Positions 28,274-37,921 are shown, counted from the stretch's first letter. The stretch is DNA of 64,000 nucleotides from Lactobacillus selangorensis (GCF_001437205.1 NZ_JQAZ01000005.1:98755-162754), one strand, 5' to 3'. The notes: generated from the letters alone by a model not told the origin. Numbers and translations: made by a program.

Positions 28274-29287
28274 TTATTGAAACTTCACAATCGAACGTGC
28301 CACTTGGTAACCCTTTTTAGTCGCCCAGCTGCCCAATTTAGTCGGCAGATACGTCAGGCCGCAAAGACGGTGATAGCGCAACCGCCGGTATAAGTACGGT
28401 GAACGGTTCTTCGCATAGTCCCACAAATCCTTGCGTTTGGCCATGGCGTCGGGTGTCCCGATCATCAGCAGCAAGACCGATGAAATCGACATTACTGACG
28501 AAATATTGCGCTCCATGCACATCGCCAGCTTCGGATGCGGCATCGTATAAATGTTGGTCACATCGATCATCATTTTGGTGACTCGCAGCTGCTGGTCGAT
28601 ACGCGCCATCATATTTTTCGTCGTTGTCGATTGGTCGTCACGTCCGATAAAATAACGATACAAGTCGACATCTAGATAACAGATTGTTTCCACAAACGGC
28701 AACGGCTGATAGGCAAATAAATTATCTACGTAGAACGTATGTAGCGGCAGCTGCACCCCGCTTTTTCGAATCACACTCGTTTTGAAAATCTGCGCATGCA
28801 TGATCAGATATTGTGTAATGCCGAACCGCCCCATGTCATCCCAGCCGCAAATCCGGCCATTTTTGAACACCTTGCGGTAATTGACCACATACGGAGCGGT
28901 CCCGGTCTTTTCGTAGACATAGTTGCAGACAATCATGTCGACATTGGTTTTGGTGGCTTCCCAATGCTGAATATGTTTCAAAACCGTCTTGAGTGATTTA
29001 GCATCCAGCCGATCGTCCGAATCGACGACTTTGAAATACTTGCCAGTGGCGTTGCGAACGCCCGTATTGACGGCACCCCCATGGCCTTCGTTTTCCTGAT
29101 TGATCACCTTGACGATCGTCGGATATTTGGCCGCATATTCATTGGCGATTTCTTCCGTTCGATCTGTCGAGCCATCGTTGACGACAAGGATCTCGACATT
29201 CTCCCCACCAACTAGCAGACTATCAAGGCAGCGGCCAAGATAATCTTCGGAATTGTAGCTGGGTACTGTAATGGTCAGATACTTCAC
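28274..29287 (-). CDS. Family 2 glycosyltransferase
   Basis: A 337-residue GT-A fold enzyme. It opens with LTITVPSYNSEDYLGRCLDSLL and has NDGSTDRT near residue 40 and the DSDDR metal site near 90. No membrane helices are seen, so it is a soluble or peripheral transferase adding sugar to a glycan or lipid acceptor. It starts at GTG 29287 with AGGGAGATAA upstream. It is followed by the P-type ATPase at 45 bases, possibly by chance. The acceptor is unknown. Confidence 0.85.
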   Translation of the reverse strand: MKYLTITVPSYNSEDYLGRCLDSLLVGGENVEILVVNDGSTDRTEEIANEYAAKYPTIVKVINQENEGHGGAVNTGVRNATGKYFKVVDSDDRLDAKSLKTVLKHIQHWEATKTNVDMIVCNYVYEKTGTAPYVVNYRKVFKNGRICGWDDMGRFGITQYLIMHAQIFKTSVIRKSGVQLPLHTFYVDNLFAYQPLPFVETICYLDVDLYRYFIGRDDQSTTTKNMMARIDQQLRVTKMMIDVTNIYTMPHPKLAMCMERNISSVMSISSVLLLMIGTPDAMAKRKDLWDYAKNRSPYLYRRLRYHRLCGLTYLPTKLGSWATKKGYQVARSIVKFQ

Positions 29288-29510
29288 TTTAATTTATCTC
29301 CCTAAGCAGGAATCCACACATTCCATGTGAACTCGTGATACATAAATTTTTCCACTAAAAATGCCGTTTCACCGCCGTACAACAATGGCATTGAAATAAC
29401 ATTCAACAATAAGCGTGCAAATAGTTTTCAATAAGTAATTATTACATTTTCATTCCATTGATACAAGGGGCCTAAGACTTAGTCCGACCGCATTTGAAAA
29501 ATTGTCCAAT

Positions 29511-29544
29511 AAAAAACACTTCCCCAGCAGGTGAAGAAGTGTTT
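29511..29544 (-). terminator. Terminator of the nitroreductase gene
   Basis: AAACACTTC pairs with GAAGTGTTT; an A-run gives the T-tract on the minus strand. The 220 bases between here and the glycosyltransferase start hold nothing else I can name. Confidence 0.8.
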
Positions 29545-29557
29545 CCAAACTTGTTCT

Positions 29558-30202
29558 TTAAAGAAATTCAGTTTGTGTTTTCGGGTCATAACGGTCGGTC
29601 TTCAAAACTTTTTCACCGGCAGCCGGCTTTCCAATCGAAATCGCCATGACGGGTACATACCGTTTCGGGTCAAGCCCCAAAGTCGGAATGATTGTCTTGA
29701 AGTCGAAACCGGACCATGGATTGGCTTCATAACCATGAGCCCGTGCGATGAGTAATAACTGCATGCCCACAATCGCACAATCAATAGTGGCATCCAGCGT
29801 TAAAAATTCCGGTGTTGCATGCTCGTACATTGGCAGAAAAGTGCTGAAAATTGTATCCAACTGTTTTTTGTCGATTTTGCCTTCATGGTAGGTCTGGGTC
29901 CACACATCCCGGTAGACTTCATGCGACTGCGTATCGCCGGCCAAAAAAATGGTTGCGGCGCTAGTATCGACCTGCGGATCGTTGAATTTCATGGCAGCTT
30001 GTTTCAGCTTTTCTTTGCCGTCAGGGGTATCGATCACCACAAAGTGCCACGACTGTAAATTGCAAGCTGACGGTGCTGTCGTCGCCTGTGCAATCATTTC
30101 ATGAAGCTCAGTGCGTGGAATTTTGACATTCGGATCAAACTTCCGCACCGAATGCCGGTTAAACATCACGTCCGCAAAATCATTATTTTTCAAATCAGTC
30201 AT
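29558..30202 (-). CDS. Nitroreductase-family FMN oxidoreductase
   Basis: A 214-residue nitroreductase. FMN-contacting RHSVRKFD at residues 16-23 and the APSACNLQSW segment near 43 are typical. The family reduces nitro compounds, quinones or flavins with NAD(P)H. It has its own promoter (TATAAT near 30246-30251) and AGGAGGT before the ATG. The HxlR regulator just upstream on the same strand is a likely controller. Confidence 0.9.
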   Translation of the reverse strand: MTDLKNNDFADVMFNRHSVRKFDPNVKIPRTELHEMIAQATTAPSACNLQSWHFVVIDTPDGKEKLKQAAMKFNDPQVDTSAATIFLAGDTQSHEVYRDVWTQTYHEGKIDKKQLDTIFSTFLPMYEHATPEFLTLDATIDCAIVGMQLLLIARAHGYEANPWSGFDFKTIIPTLGLDPKRYVPVMAISIGKPAAGEKVLKTDRYDPKTQTEFL

Positions 30203-30273
30203 TCTAATTACCTCCTGCGGTCAAAATCACTTTTTGAATTGTGATTATTATAAACCAATCAGCCGGTATTATT

Positions 30274-30654
30274 TTAGTGACCTTCCAAATATCCTTGATG
30301 GTCGCCCAGCAGTTCAATCTTTTCGTCAGGATGGGCAGCCTGCAACCGTTTGATCCGCTGTTCGCCCCAAATCGACATCTCGACTAAAATTTGATTCAAA
30401 GTTTTGCCATAATCCGTCAATTGATAGACCACTTTGGGCGGGACCTGCTGAAAAACATGCCGGTCGATAATCTGATCATCCTCCAGTTCGCGCAGCTGCT
30501 GGGTCAGCACTTTCTGTGTAATCTGTGGAATCGCCCGCCGCAGCTGACCGGTGCGCAGCGGTCCCTTGCCCAGGTGGCACAAAATGAGCGGCTTCCATTT
30601 GCCGCCGATGACGTCCAGCGTTGCCTCAACGCCGATTTGATAAATTTTTTCCAT
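30274..30654 (-). CDS. HxlR-family transcriptional regulator
   Basis: A 126-residue winged-helix regulator with the family opening VIGGKWKPLILCHL and the helix region KVLTQQLRELEDD. HxlR proteins often sense electrophiles or quinones and control adjacent oxidoreductases. It lies 15 bases downstream of the DMT transporter gene (shared operon) and upstream of the nitroreductase. AAGGAGG precedes the ATG. Confidence 0.9.
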   Translation of the reverse strand: MEKIYQIGVEATLDVIGGKWKPLILCHLGKGPLRTGQLRRAIPQITQKVLTQQLRELEDDQIIDRHVFQQVPPKVVYQLTDYGKTLNQILVEMSIWGEQRIKRLQAAHPDEKIELLGDHQGYLEGH

Positions 30655-30669
30655 CGTTCCGCCTCCTTG

Positions 30670-31563
30670 TTAATAAATGAATACAAGCGCACCGAACATC
30701 AAAACAAGTGCCACAATCCGAGCACCGGTAATCGGCTGTTTAGGACTGCCGAACCAACCGAAGGCTTCAATCAGCATGCTGATTACGACCTGCCCAACCA
30801 CGATGCCGATCATAGCGATGCCGACACCTAAAGTCGGGATGCCGAAAACCAAACTGGTCAGATAAATGACCCCATACAGGCCGCCTAACAAATACCAGCT
30901 GCTGTTGGTCCGAATCCCGCTGAAACTGCCTTTGCCAAAGAACAAAACAAGTAGGAAGAGTAAGAACGAACCGGCAAAAAAGTTGTAGAAACTACTTTCG
31001 AAGGTCCCAATCGTCTTCCCGAGTTCGCTGTACATCGTGCCTTCGAAACTGAGAAAACTGCCGGCTAATAAAGCTAACAGATAACAAAACAGCTGGCCCA
31101 ATGAATGGTCTTGCGGACCGGCCTGCTTGTTCTGATCCCGATACAGAAATACCAGTGCGGCGATCAATAACAAGGTCGCGCCAAAACGCTGCCAGCCATA
31201 CGGAATGACCGTACTACCGAAAATGCCGAAATTGTCAATCAAAAAACTAGCAATCAGCTGCCCGGCAATGGCGACAATGTTTGATGCCACCACACCAATC
31301 TGCGGCACTGCCAGAATCATCAGCACCAGATAGCCGGTTCCAAAGACGACGCCGAATAACTGCCATTTCGGCACCGTAACAATCCGCAGGAGCCGCCCGT
31401 CCCAAGTCAGCAATAACCAGAAACCTAAAAGAATGGCGCCGACCACAAAGTTCAGCAGCGCCGTTTCAAGCGCCCCGATGCTGGCACTGAGTTTCCCGTT
31501 AGTCGCAGATTGCACCCCTAAAATGATACCGCCCAAAATAATGGTCATTAAACTAATCATCAT
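30670..31563 (-). CDS. DMT-family transporter, DUF606/YdcZ type (two-domain)
   Basis: A protein of about 297 residues with ten helices, built of two tandem DUF606 halves. GVQSATNGKL in the first and SFEGTMYSELGK in the second mark the repeats. Substrates of this group are unknown. GAGGAGG lies before ATG 31563, and a second in-frame ATG follows immediately. It heads an operon with the HxlR regulator, perhaps an efflux function induced with it. Confidence 0.82.
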   Translation of the reverse strand: MMISLMTIILGGIILGVQSATNGKLSASIGALETALLNFVVGAILLGFWLLLTWDGRLLRIVTVPKWQLFGVVFGTGYLVLMILAVPQIGVVASNIVAIAGQLIASFLIDNFGIFGSTVIPYGWQRFGATLLLIAALVFLYRDQNKQAGPQDHSLGQLFCYLLALLAGSFLSFEGTMYSELGKTIGTFESSFYNFFAGSFLLFLLVLFFGKGSFSGIRTNSSWYLLGGLYGVIYLTSLVFGIPTLGVGIAMIGIVVGQVVISMLIEAFGWFGSPKQPITGARIVALVLMFGALVFIY

Positions 31564-31701
31564 TACACAACCTCCTCGATGACTTTCCAAAAAGATAATA
31601 AAAATCAGTATAGGAGATTGTGTTACAAAAAGTAAGTAGGTACTAAAAAGTGCCTATCCGAAAGGAGTCATTTCATTCGCTTTAGAGTGGTTTTAATGAT
31701 A

Positions 31702-32311
31702 TCACTTCTTCGCATTTTGCAGGGATTCAATGCCTTCATGGGCAATGAAATAAACCAAGATTAAGGCAAAAAACGAATCGACCCACCACCAGCCGCATAA
31801 GGCGGTCAGCAATGCACCGACCAAAACGGTGCCGGCCATATAAGCACAGGTCAGGTTGCACATGCCGTCTTCGACCAATGCCTGTGCGTGCAGACGCAGG
31901 CCGAGCCGTTTCTTTTGCCGCATCAAAACCGGCATCAGCACAACGGAACAAATCGAAATTGTCAGCCCCGCAAGGCTGGTATCCGCTGCGGCATGAGTCC
32001 ACAAATGGTAAACAGAAGTCGCTACGACATAAACGGCCAATAAGATCAGGATTGTCCCGACAATCAAGTCAGCTACCCGTTCAGCGTGCCGAATAACAGC
32101 CGGTGACGCGCCATTGGCTTCTTTTTTCAATCGCCAGATTAAGGCCCCCCGAGATGATTTCCAAACAGCTGTCCAATCCAAACACAATCAGCAGAATCGA
32201 TCCGGCTTGCAGACCAGCATAGAGTCCCACTGCAAACTCGGTCGCCATCCAAATGACGGAAAAATACGCCGTCCGCAACCCTGCACGAACGGTCTGTGCG
32301 TTATTCTCCAT
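31702..32311 (-). pseudogene. Small cation diffusion facilitator, frameshifted in a G6 tract
   Basis: The first part (from ATG 32311) reads [17 protein letters not shown] to LEIISG and then runs out of frame. The second part continues correctly in the next frame from ALIWRLKKE to the stop at 31702. Six G residues on the minus strand (32145-32150) sit at the break; five would restore a product of about 202 residues with six helices. The ATG overlaps the end of the ArsR gene. Family role: Zn/Co or similar efflux. It could be a slipped homopolymer, phase variation, or a sequencing error. Confidence 0.78.
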
Positions 32312-32621
32312 GCGGCTTCCCACACATCACATGGTCGGCATGTTCGAGCATTTCATTGATTACATCTAAAATATGCGGATCATCCAGCTGATAGAAAACT
32401 TGTTTGCCTTGCCGTTTCGCACTGACTAATTGATGCTGGCGCAGCAACGCTAGCTGATGCGAAACAACAGACTGTTCGACCTTCAGCAGTTCGGCTAAAT
32501 CACCGACATTCAATGGGTGCTGTTCGAGCACATCCAAAATCTGGAGCCGGATTGGATTGGCCAGCAATTTAAAAATACGAGTCGACTCCTTCAAATGCGG
32601 TTCGTCGATTAGGTTCACCAT
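32301..32621 (-). CDS. ArsR/SmtB-family metal sensor, CzrA-like
   Basis: A 106-residue winged-helix repressor. The recognition helix is [13 protein letters not shown]. The last helix has the alpha-5 zinc/cobalt site as D-x-H-x10-H-x2-H (in DPHILDV and LEHADH), the CzrA pattern, so Zn or Co is the probable signal. AAGGA lies nine bases before ATG 32621; the track back to 32639 is not needed. Its end overlaps the broken efflux gene by 11 bases, so the pair is one operon, probably autoregulated. Confidence 0.88.
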   Translation of the reverse strand: MVNLIDEPHLKESTRIFKLLANPIRLQILDVLEQHPLNVGDLAELLKVEQSVVSHQLALLRQHQLVSAKRQGKQVFYQLDDPHILDVINEMLEHADHVMCGKPHGE

Positions 32622-32681
32622 ATATGTCATTCCTTTCATATGTAAAATCTAACATTTGTTCACTGACTTGTAAAGCCGCTC

Positions 32682-32713
32682 AAAAAAAGTCGCCCACTTT
32701 GGGACGACTTTTC
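32682..32713 (-). terminator. Terminator of the esterase gene
   Basis: AAAAGTCGTCC-type stem with a seven-T tract on the minus strand, directly after the stop at 32715. Confidence 0.8.
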
Positions 32714-32714
32714 C

Positions 32715-33479
32715 TTATTTCGTTAAAAAGGCAACGGCTAGATTAGTCGCCGTTTCGCGGCTGGCGCCGGTAAAACGATGGTCGGCACCTGGAATTAGGT
32801 GCAATTCCGAAGCTTGGTAAACGGCCTGATATTTCTGAGAAGCTTCATGTGCGACAGTCTGATCAGCGGTGCCATGAATCAAACAAACGGGACCTGTGAA
32901 CCGTTGGGCGACTGCATAAATCGGCAGAACTTGTGCCGTTCTGAGGTAAAAGCCGCCCACTTTTTCAGGATACCAAGACAATGGCAATGCATCTGGAATA
33001 CTGTGCGGATCATAGTGGCTGCCCTGCAAAACGCCTTTTTGCGCATCGCTTTTTAAAGTGGCTGCCGGCGCCATTAAAACAACTTTTGCAATCCAGTCCG
33101 GATATAAACCGGCTAACATGCTGGCAACAACACCACCCTGCGAGTGGCCTAACAACGAAATCTGGCCGACATTGGCCAAATGGCGGACATACAGCAGGGC
33201 CGCTTTGGCATCGGCAATTTCACTTGGGACGGTCATGTCTTCAAACTGACCATCGCTGTGTCCATGACCGTCAAAATCAAAGCGCAGTGTTGCCAATCCC
33301 TTGGCTGTCAGTTTTTCACTCAATTCATACAATAAATCGGCATGGGTCCTGCCCATGTTGCCGGTAAACCCATGCATCAGGATGACGAAATCATACTTAG
33401 CCTGCTGAGCATCTGGAAAATCCAGTGCCCCACGCAAGGTTAAGCCATCCCGTTTAAATTCAATTGCTTGTTCATGCAC
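32715..33479 (-). CDS. Alpha/beta hydrolase, cinnamoyl/feruloyl esterase-like
   Basis: A 254-residue serine esterase. HGFTGNM near residue 36, the nucleophile elbow GHSQGG near 115, Asp in HGTADQTV and His in GADHRF complete the triad. It resembles the lactobacillar cinnamoyl esterases that cleave hydroxycinnamate esters. GTG 33479 is the start, with AAAGAGA upstream. It lies 20 bases after the bile salt hydrolase-type gene and is probably co-transcribed with it. Confidence 0.85.
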   Translation of the reverse strand: MHEQAIEFKRDGLTLRGALDFPDAQQAKYDFVILMHGFTGNMGRTHADLLYELSEKLTAKGLATLRFDFDGHGHSDGQFEDMTVPSEIADAKAALLYVRHLANVGQISLLGHSQGGVVASMLAGLYPDWIAKVVLMAPAATLKSDAQKGVLQGSHYDPHSIPDALPLSWYPEKVGGFYLRTAQVLPIYAVAQRFTGPVCLIHGTADQTVAHEASQKYQAVYQASELHLIPGADHRFTGASRETATNLAVAFLTK

Positions 33480-33498
33480 GTTTAAAATCTCTTTTCAA

Positions 33499-34488
33499 TT
33501 ATTTTTGCGGCTCGATGAAGGCCTGTTCATGAGCGATTGGGAATTCTTGGGCGGCTGTGGCATTTAAAGCCGTTTCGGTCAGCGCCACTTTAGTGATTTC
33601 GGTATTTTCGGCTAGTTGCAGGAAATAGGCATGGCGGCTCAAATCAAAATAAGCCCGGTACTGAGTAAAGTCGCACTTGTTGTTGTCCAGCAGCTTGACA
33701 CCCTTGGGAATATTGACATTGTCGAGCATATGGACAATATTATTGATACTAGCCGCCTGGCCTTTGGTTTTCTGAGCATACTGACGAGTAAAGGCCGCCC
33801 GAACGAAGCGTGAAACAGATGTATAATCACCCGGCAAGCCTAATGCGCCGCTCCCAGCGCCGTAGCTTTGTGCCGCATAGTCGCCGAATTTCTTGTCGCT
33901 GTGCGGCAAAGCCTGCAGCTGCGTATAATTATTCAAATTCATCAAATGCCAATTGAAATCAGGCGAATTAGTCATCACACCGGCCGGATCATCATAGACG
34001 TTAACGCCGTTTTGAGTGATTTCAATCACCGCACAAGCGCCGGTTGCATCGGCCACAATCCAATGCAGCGGCACCACGATTTGCATAAATGCATTCGCAG
34101 CACTAACCACATTGACATGCGCCATTGCCTGCGGTAAATCGGCAACACAGGCGACATTGCCTAACAGCCACATCAGTAATTCATGCGGAGCCACATTGGT
34201 TTTATCCGGCACCGCTTGGGCAGCATACTGTGCTTGACCGACAAAATACAATTCGGCCACGCCTAGCCCTTTTTCATTGACCCCGTCGACTAAAATGTAA
34301 CCGTTCAAATCACGGCCAGTCCCGACGAACCCATAGTCGCCGCTGAAGCCTGCTTCACTTACATCGCTCTTGAAGTGGTAATGACGGGGAATAATCACTG
34401 GGCGTCCGCCTAAATCAAAATTAAAATCCATCGTCCGTGCTAAATACCACATGCCGTCTAAATCTTCATACGTTAAACTTGTGCACAT
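33499..34488 (-). CDS. Choloylglycine hydrolase family protein (bile salt / penicillin V hydrolase)
   Basis: A 329-residue Ntn-hydrolase. Cys2 follows the initiator Met (MCTSLTYE), as required for the N-terminal nucleophile. Arg18 and Asp21 in LARTMDFN and Asn in MTNSPDF are further active-site residues. The family cleaves amide bonds of conjugated bile salts or penicillin V. Sequence alone does not separate the two; the MCTSLT opening is common in the less specific lactobacillar group. The esterase gene follows in the same transcript. Confidence 0.88.
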   Translation of the reverse strand: MCTSLTYEDLDGMWYLARTMDFNFDLGGRPVIIPRHYHFKSDVSEAGFSGDYGFVGTGRDLNGYILVDGVNEKGLGVAELYFVGQAQYAAQAVPDKTNVAPHELLMWLLGNVACVADLPQAMAHVNVVSAANAFMQIVVPLHWIVADATGACAVIEITQNGVNVYDDPAGVMTNSPDFNWHLMNLNNYTQLQALPHSDKKFGDYAAQSYGAGSGALGLPGDYTSVSRFVRAAFTRQYAQKTKGQAASINNIVHMLDNVNIPKGVKLLDNNKCDFTQYRAYFDLSRHAYFLQLAENTEITKVALTETALNATAAQEFPIAHEQAFIEPQK

Positions 34489-34758
34489 TTGAAATAATCC
34501 CCTCCTAATCGCTGTTTTAAATTATTTTCACAAAGATAGGATTATTATACGGTTTTATCTTAAAAAGAGCGCAACTTTTATCAACTTGGCTAAGCCACAT
34601 CTTGGGACTACAAAAAAGCATCGCTGGTCCGATTAACATTTGCCTCTCCAGATTGCAAAACGGCGTCCTCTTCCGCCCATTGCAGCCATTGAAATTTGAA
34701 ATAGCTGCACCTGAAAATGTTGTATACTGAAGGAAACAAACGAATGAGATGAACAAAT
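34489..34758. other. Intergenic region between divergent genes
   Basis: 270 bases with promoters presumed for the bile salt hydrolase-type gene (minus) and the MarR gene (plus; TATACT near 34722). Small frames here have no coding character. Confidence 0.4.
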
Positions 34759-35265
34759 ATGGCAAACGAAATCAAAGCCGAACTGGCTGCCGGAAAATTG
34801 GCTGAATATGAACAGCTCAGCAAAATTTATGATGATATCGTCAAACAATCACGACCGCACTTGACGGTGGAAGGCCAAGGCAAGATTCTGCTGGCTTTAG
34901 CCGATGAGGACCATCTGCCTCAGCGAACACTGGCCGAACGGCTCGATATGTCGCCCCAATCAGTCAGTGAATTTGTCAGCAAACTGGCTAAACGCGACAT
35001 GGTCACCCTCACTAAATCACCGCACGACCGGCGAGTCAACTTAGTCAATTTAACCAGTACTGGCCGTCAAGAAGTCGAAGCTGCTGCGCAGGAGGTACCG
35101 CCCTTTGTCAATGCGCTCTCCGATGCCGAACTCGATCAGCTGACGAACCTGCTCACGAAGATTACGGATGCCATGTATACCGATATCGATACGGCCAATC
35201 CAACTTTCAGTGTGAAGTTCCATAAATTATTTGCCAATCGTTATTTGAAACGTTTCAAAAAATAA
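34759..35265 (+). CDS. MarR-family transcriptional regulator
   Basis: A 168-residue MarR protein. The winged helix covers about residues 45-110 (LAERLDMSPQSVSEFVSKL and the wing KSPHDRRVNLV). The C-terminal tail is longer than usual. It may control the divergent bile salt hydrolase-type genes or itself; no clear palindrome was found. The ribosome binding site is weak (GAGATGAAC). Confidence 0.88.
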   Translation: MANEIKAELAAGKLAEYEQLSKIYDDIVKQSRPHLTVEGQGKILLALADEDHLPQRTLAERLDMSPQSVSEFVSKLAKRDMVTLTKSPHDRRVNLVNLTSTGRQEVEAAAQEVPPFVNALSDAELDQLTNLLTKITDAMYTDIDTANPTFSVKFHKLFANRYLKRFKK

Positions 35266-35362
35266 ACCGTCCTTTTGCAGACCTCATTTGCAAATAGAAT
35301 CAGAGAACCATAGAATAAAGATTAGTATGTTTAAGCAAAAAAACAAAAAAGGAAGTATTCGC

Positions 35363-36157
35363 TTGATTACACTAAAATCAGATCGTGAAATTGAGAAAAT
35401 GGCCGAATCCGGTGCGATTCTGGCCGGTGCTTTAAAGGGTGTTCAAAGCCTCATCAAACCTGGGACCAGCACTTGGGAGCTTGAACAATATGTCCGGAAT
35501 TATGTTGAAAGTCATGGGGCCACACCAGCTGACCTTGGTTTCGAAGGTTATAAGTTTGCCACGACCATTTCAACGAATGAAGAAGTCGCCCACACGATTC
35601 CCCGTAAACGGAAGATTCTTAAGGAAGGCGACATCGTCAAGGTCGATACGACTGTAAATTACAAGGGTTATATGAGCGACGCCTGCCGGTCCTTTATCGT
35701 CGGCAAGGGCACGCCTGAAATCCAGCGTTTGAAAGATGTCACCAAAAAAGCCTTATATTTAGGCATTGACCAAGCTGTTATCGGCAACCGTCTCGGCGAT
35801 ATCGGTGCTGCCATCCAAGATTATGCCGAAGGTGAAAATGGTTTCGGTGTCGTTCGGGATTTAGTCGGCCATGGGATTCAGCCGACAATGCATGAAGAAC
35901 CAAATGTCCCTCATTATGGGAAACATGGCCATGGTTTGCGTTTAAAGGAAGGCATGACAATCACAATCGAACCGATGATTGATATCGGTACATGGGAAAT
36001 CAAAGACCGTTACGATGCCAAAGATGATTGGACGGACTATGTCTCAGCTGATGGTTCGGCTTCAGCTCAGTATGAACACACCATCGCAATCACTAAAGAC
36101 GGCCCTAAGATTCTGACTTCTTACGATCCGGAATATGATGCCAAATATCTGTTGTAA
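35363..36157 (+). CDS. map: Methionine aminopeptidase, type I
   Basis: A 264-residue dinuclear-metal aminopeptidase that removes initiator Met from new proteins. Metal ligands are visible: Asp95 and Asp106 (VDTTVNYKGYMSDAC), His in GHGIQPTMHEEP, Glu in TIEPMID and Glu in YEHTIA. The start is the TTG at 35363 with AAAGGAAG upstream; the frame upstream to 35288 lacks family sequence. An insertion after EPMID (about 25 residues with KDRYDAKDDW) is typical for lactobacillar forms. Confidence 0.93.
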   Translation: MITLKSDREIEKMAESGAILAGALKGVQSLIKPGTSTWELEQYVRNYVESHGATPADLGFEGYKFATTISTNEEVAHTIPRKRKILKEGDIVKVDTTVNYKGYMSDACRSFIVGKGTPEIQRLKDVTKKALYLGIDQAVIGNRLGDIGAAIQDYAEGENGFGVVRDLVGHGIQPTMHEEPNVPHYGKHGHGLRLKEGMTITIEPMIDIGTWEIKDRYDAKDDWTDYVSADGSASAQYEHTIAITKDGPKILTSYDPEYDAKYLL

Positions 36158-36165
36158 AAATGAAC

Positions 36166-36206
36166 TTAAAAAGACTGTTTTCGCATTGCGAAAACAGTCT
36201 TTTTAA
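36166..36206. terminator. Bidirectional terminator
   Basis: A perfect long stem: TTAAAAAGACTGTTTTCGC with its complement, three-base loop. It lies between converging genes. Confidence 0.9.
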
Positions 36207-36208
36207 GT

Positions 36209-36964
36209 CTAATCTCGTTTTTGATACACGAGAATGGTTAGCGGCATAAAAATCAAAATCATCACGCCGCCGCTGACAAATACCAGTGTGGCATTACTGC
36301 CCCAGCTGCCTGTTTGCAAAATAGTACGAATTGCCGTGATTGTCAGACTGACGGGATTTACCCTTACGAACGCCTGTAGAAAATGCGGCAAAGTTTTGGT
36401 TGGAATGAAGGCATTCGACAAGAAAGTCAGTACTAAAATGAGAATCATGGATATACTGCCAATCAGCTCCGCATTTTTAGCTAGCAGACCGACCAACGCA
36501 AAGACCCATGACGTCGCCCAGCCAATAAAAATCGCCAGAAATAAAGCTGCCATCAACATCGGCACGCCCGTAGTCGGGCGCCAGCCCATTAAAAAGGCCG
36601 TTGCTAAAGCCGTGACCCCTGAAAGAAACAGCCGCAGAATGTCGCCTACTAATTGCCCAGCTAACGGTGCAATTGGTGCAATCGGCAATGTTTTAAAACG
36701 GTCAAAAACGCCGGCGTTAATATCTTCTCGCAGCTGTTGTCCTGAACCGGAAGCTGCATTCAAAATACTTTGAACCAGAATTCCGGCGACCAGCATCGGT
36801 AAATAAGCCTGCACACTGCCGGCAATCACGCCGCCGAATAGATAGCCGAACAACAATGTAAAAATAATCGGCTCGATAATCACGTCGCTTAAGCTGTCCG
36901 GATTGTGCATCGTTTTAAGCAGATTCCGGTGGGTCATCGTGACAATATTACTCATATCATGCAT
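36209..36964 (-). CDS. ABC-2 type permease (DrrB-like)
   Basis: A protein of about 251 residues with six helices, the membrane part of a drug or lipid exporter. The family region around LREDINAGVFDRFKTLPI and the C-terminal FIPTKTLPHFLQAF fit DrrB/NodJ permeases. It starts at ATG 36964 with AAGGAGAG upstream, 15 bases after the ATPase gene, so one operon. The substrate is unknown. Confidence 0.88.
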   Translation of the reverse strand: MHDMSNIVTMTHRNLLKTMHNPDSLSDVIIEPIIFTLLFGYLFGGVIAGSVQAYLPMLVAGILVQSILNAASGSGQQLREDINAGVFDRFKTLPIAPIAPLAGQLVGDILRLFLSGVTALATAFLMGWRPTTGVPMLMAALFLAIFIGWATSWVFALVGLLAKNAELIGSISMILILVLTFLSNAFIPTKTLPHFLQAFVRVNPVSLTITAIRTILQTGSWGSNATLVFVSGGVMILIFMPLTILVYQKRD

Positions 36965-36979
36965 CAAATTGATCTCTCC

Positions 36980-37921
36980 TTAGTTTTTACCAACAGTCAT
37001 CTTTAAGAACACATCATCCAGCGACGGTGTTTCGATTGCAAAATGATTCAGCGGAATTTGTGTGCTTTGCAGCTGCGCCAAAACCTGCGCCACCTGCTGC
37101 ATCTCAGTCTGATTAAGCAGCACCGTCACAGTCCGCCCATCTGTCTGGACGGATTCTCCTAAAACAGTTTGAACAATCGTCTGGACGTGCGGCACAGCTT
37201 GCAGTTCGGTGACATCAATTCGTAACTGCATCCCGCCGACTTGCCGTTCCAATTCAGTCGGTGTCCCCATCACAATCATTTTGCCATGGTCAATTAAGGC
37301 AATCCGATCGGCCAAATGTTCGGCCTCTTCCAAATATTGTGTCGTCAGCAAAACAGTCGACCCTTCTGCCACCAGTTTGCGAATTGCCTGCCACATCTGC
37401 AACCGTGTACGTGGGTCCAGCCCCGTCGTCGGTTCGTCGAGAAACAACAGTGCCGGCTTGCCGACCAGACTGACCGCCAAATCCAAGCGCCGCCGCATCC
37501 CGCCGGAAAAAGTTGCTAACGTTTGATCCGCTGACTGCACTAAGTCAAAATCAGTCAGCAATTCATCGGCCCGTTGACGGGCTGCATCCCGATGCAAACC
37601 ATTTAGTTTGCCGAAAATAATCAAATTTTCACGGGCCGTCAAATCCTGATCGATGGCGGCCGTTTGACCGGTAATGCTGAATTGCTGTCGAGCTAAACGG
37701 CCCTGGGTCAGCGTATTATAGCCATTCAATGTGATTTCGCCAGCATCCTGCCGCAGCAAGGAAGTCATCATTCTTAAAATGGTCGTCTTGCCAGCCCCAT
37801 TCGGGCCCAGCAAACCGAAAATCTCTCCCTTTTTGATTTCAAACGACACATCCTGAACAGCAGCCTTCTTGCCGAAACGTTTGCGAATATTTTTAACTTG
37901 CACCACATTTTTAGAATTCAT
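36980..37921 (-). CDS. ABC transporter ATP-binding protein (DrrA-like)
   Basis: A 313-residue ATPase. Walker A is GPNGAGKTT near residue 38, the signature FSGGMRRRLDLA near 140, Walker B LLFLDEPTTGLDP near 165, with a C-terminal extension of the DrrA type. With the permease it forms a two-gene exporter. The MerR-type regulator at 38139 is divergent and may control it. Confidence 0.92.
   Translation of the reverse strand: MNSKNVVQVKNIRKRFGKKAAVQDVSFEIKKGEIFGLLGPNGAGKTTILRMMTSLLRQDAGEITLNGYNTLTQGRLARQQFSITGQTAAIDQDLTARENLIIFGKLNGLHRDAARQRADELLTDFDLVQSADQTLATFSGGMRRRLDLAVSLVGKPALLFLDEPTTGLDPRTRLQMWQAIRKLVAEGSTVLLTTQYLEEAEHLADRIALIDHGKMIVMGTPTELERQVGGMQLRIDVTELQAVPHVQTIVQTVLGESVQTDGRTVTVLLNQTEMQQVAQVLAQLQSTQIPLNHFAIETPSLDDVFLKMTVGKN

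Noticed and set aside
29288..29510. Small RNA or gene between the glycosyltransferase and nitroreductase genes
   Set aside because: No promoter-terminator pair on one strand beyond the nitroreductase terminator, and no coding frame.
32145..32150. Programmed frameshift in the cation efflux gene
   Set aside because: The G6 run alone is not a known programmed signal and no pseudoknot or strong stimulator was evident. Mutation or slippage is simpler.
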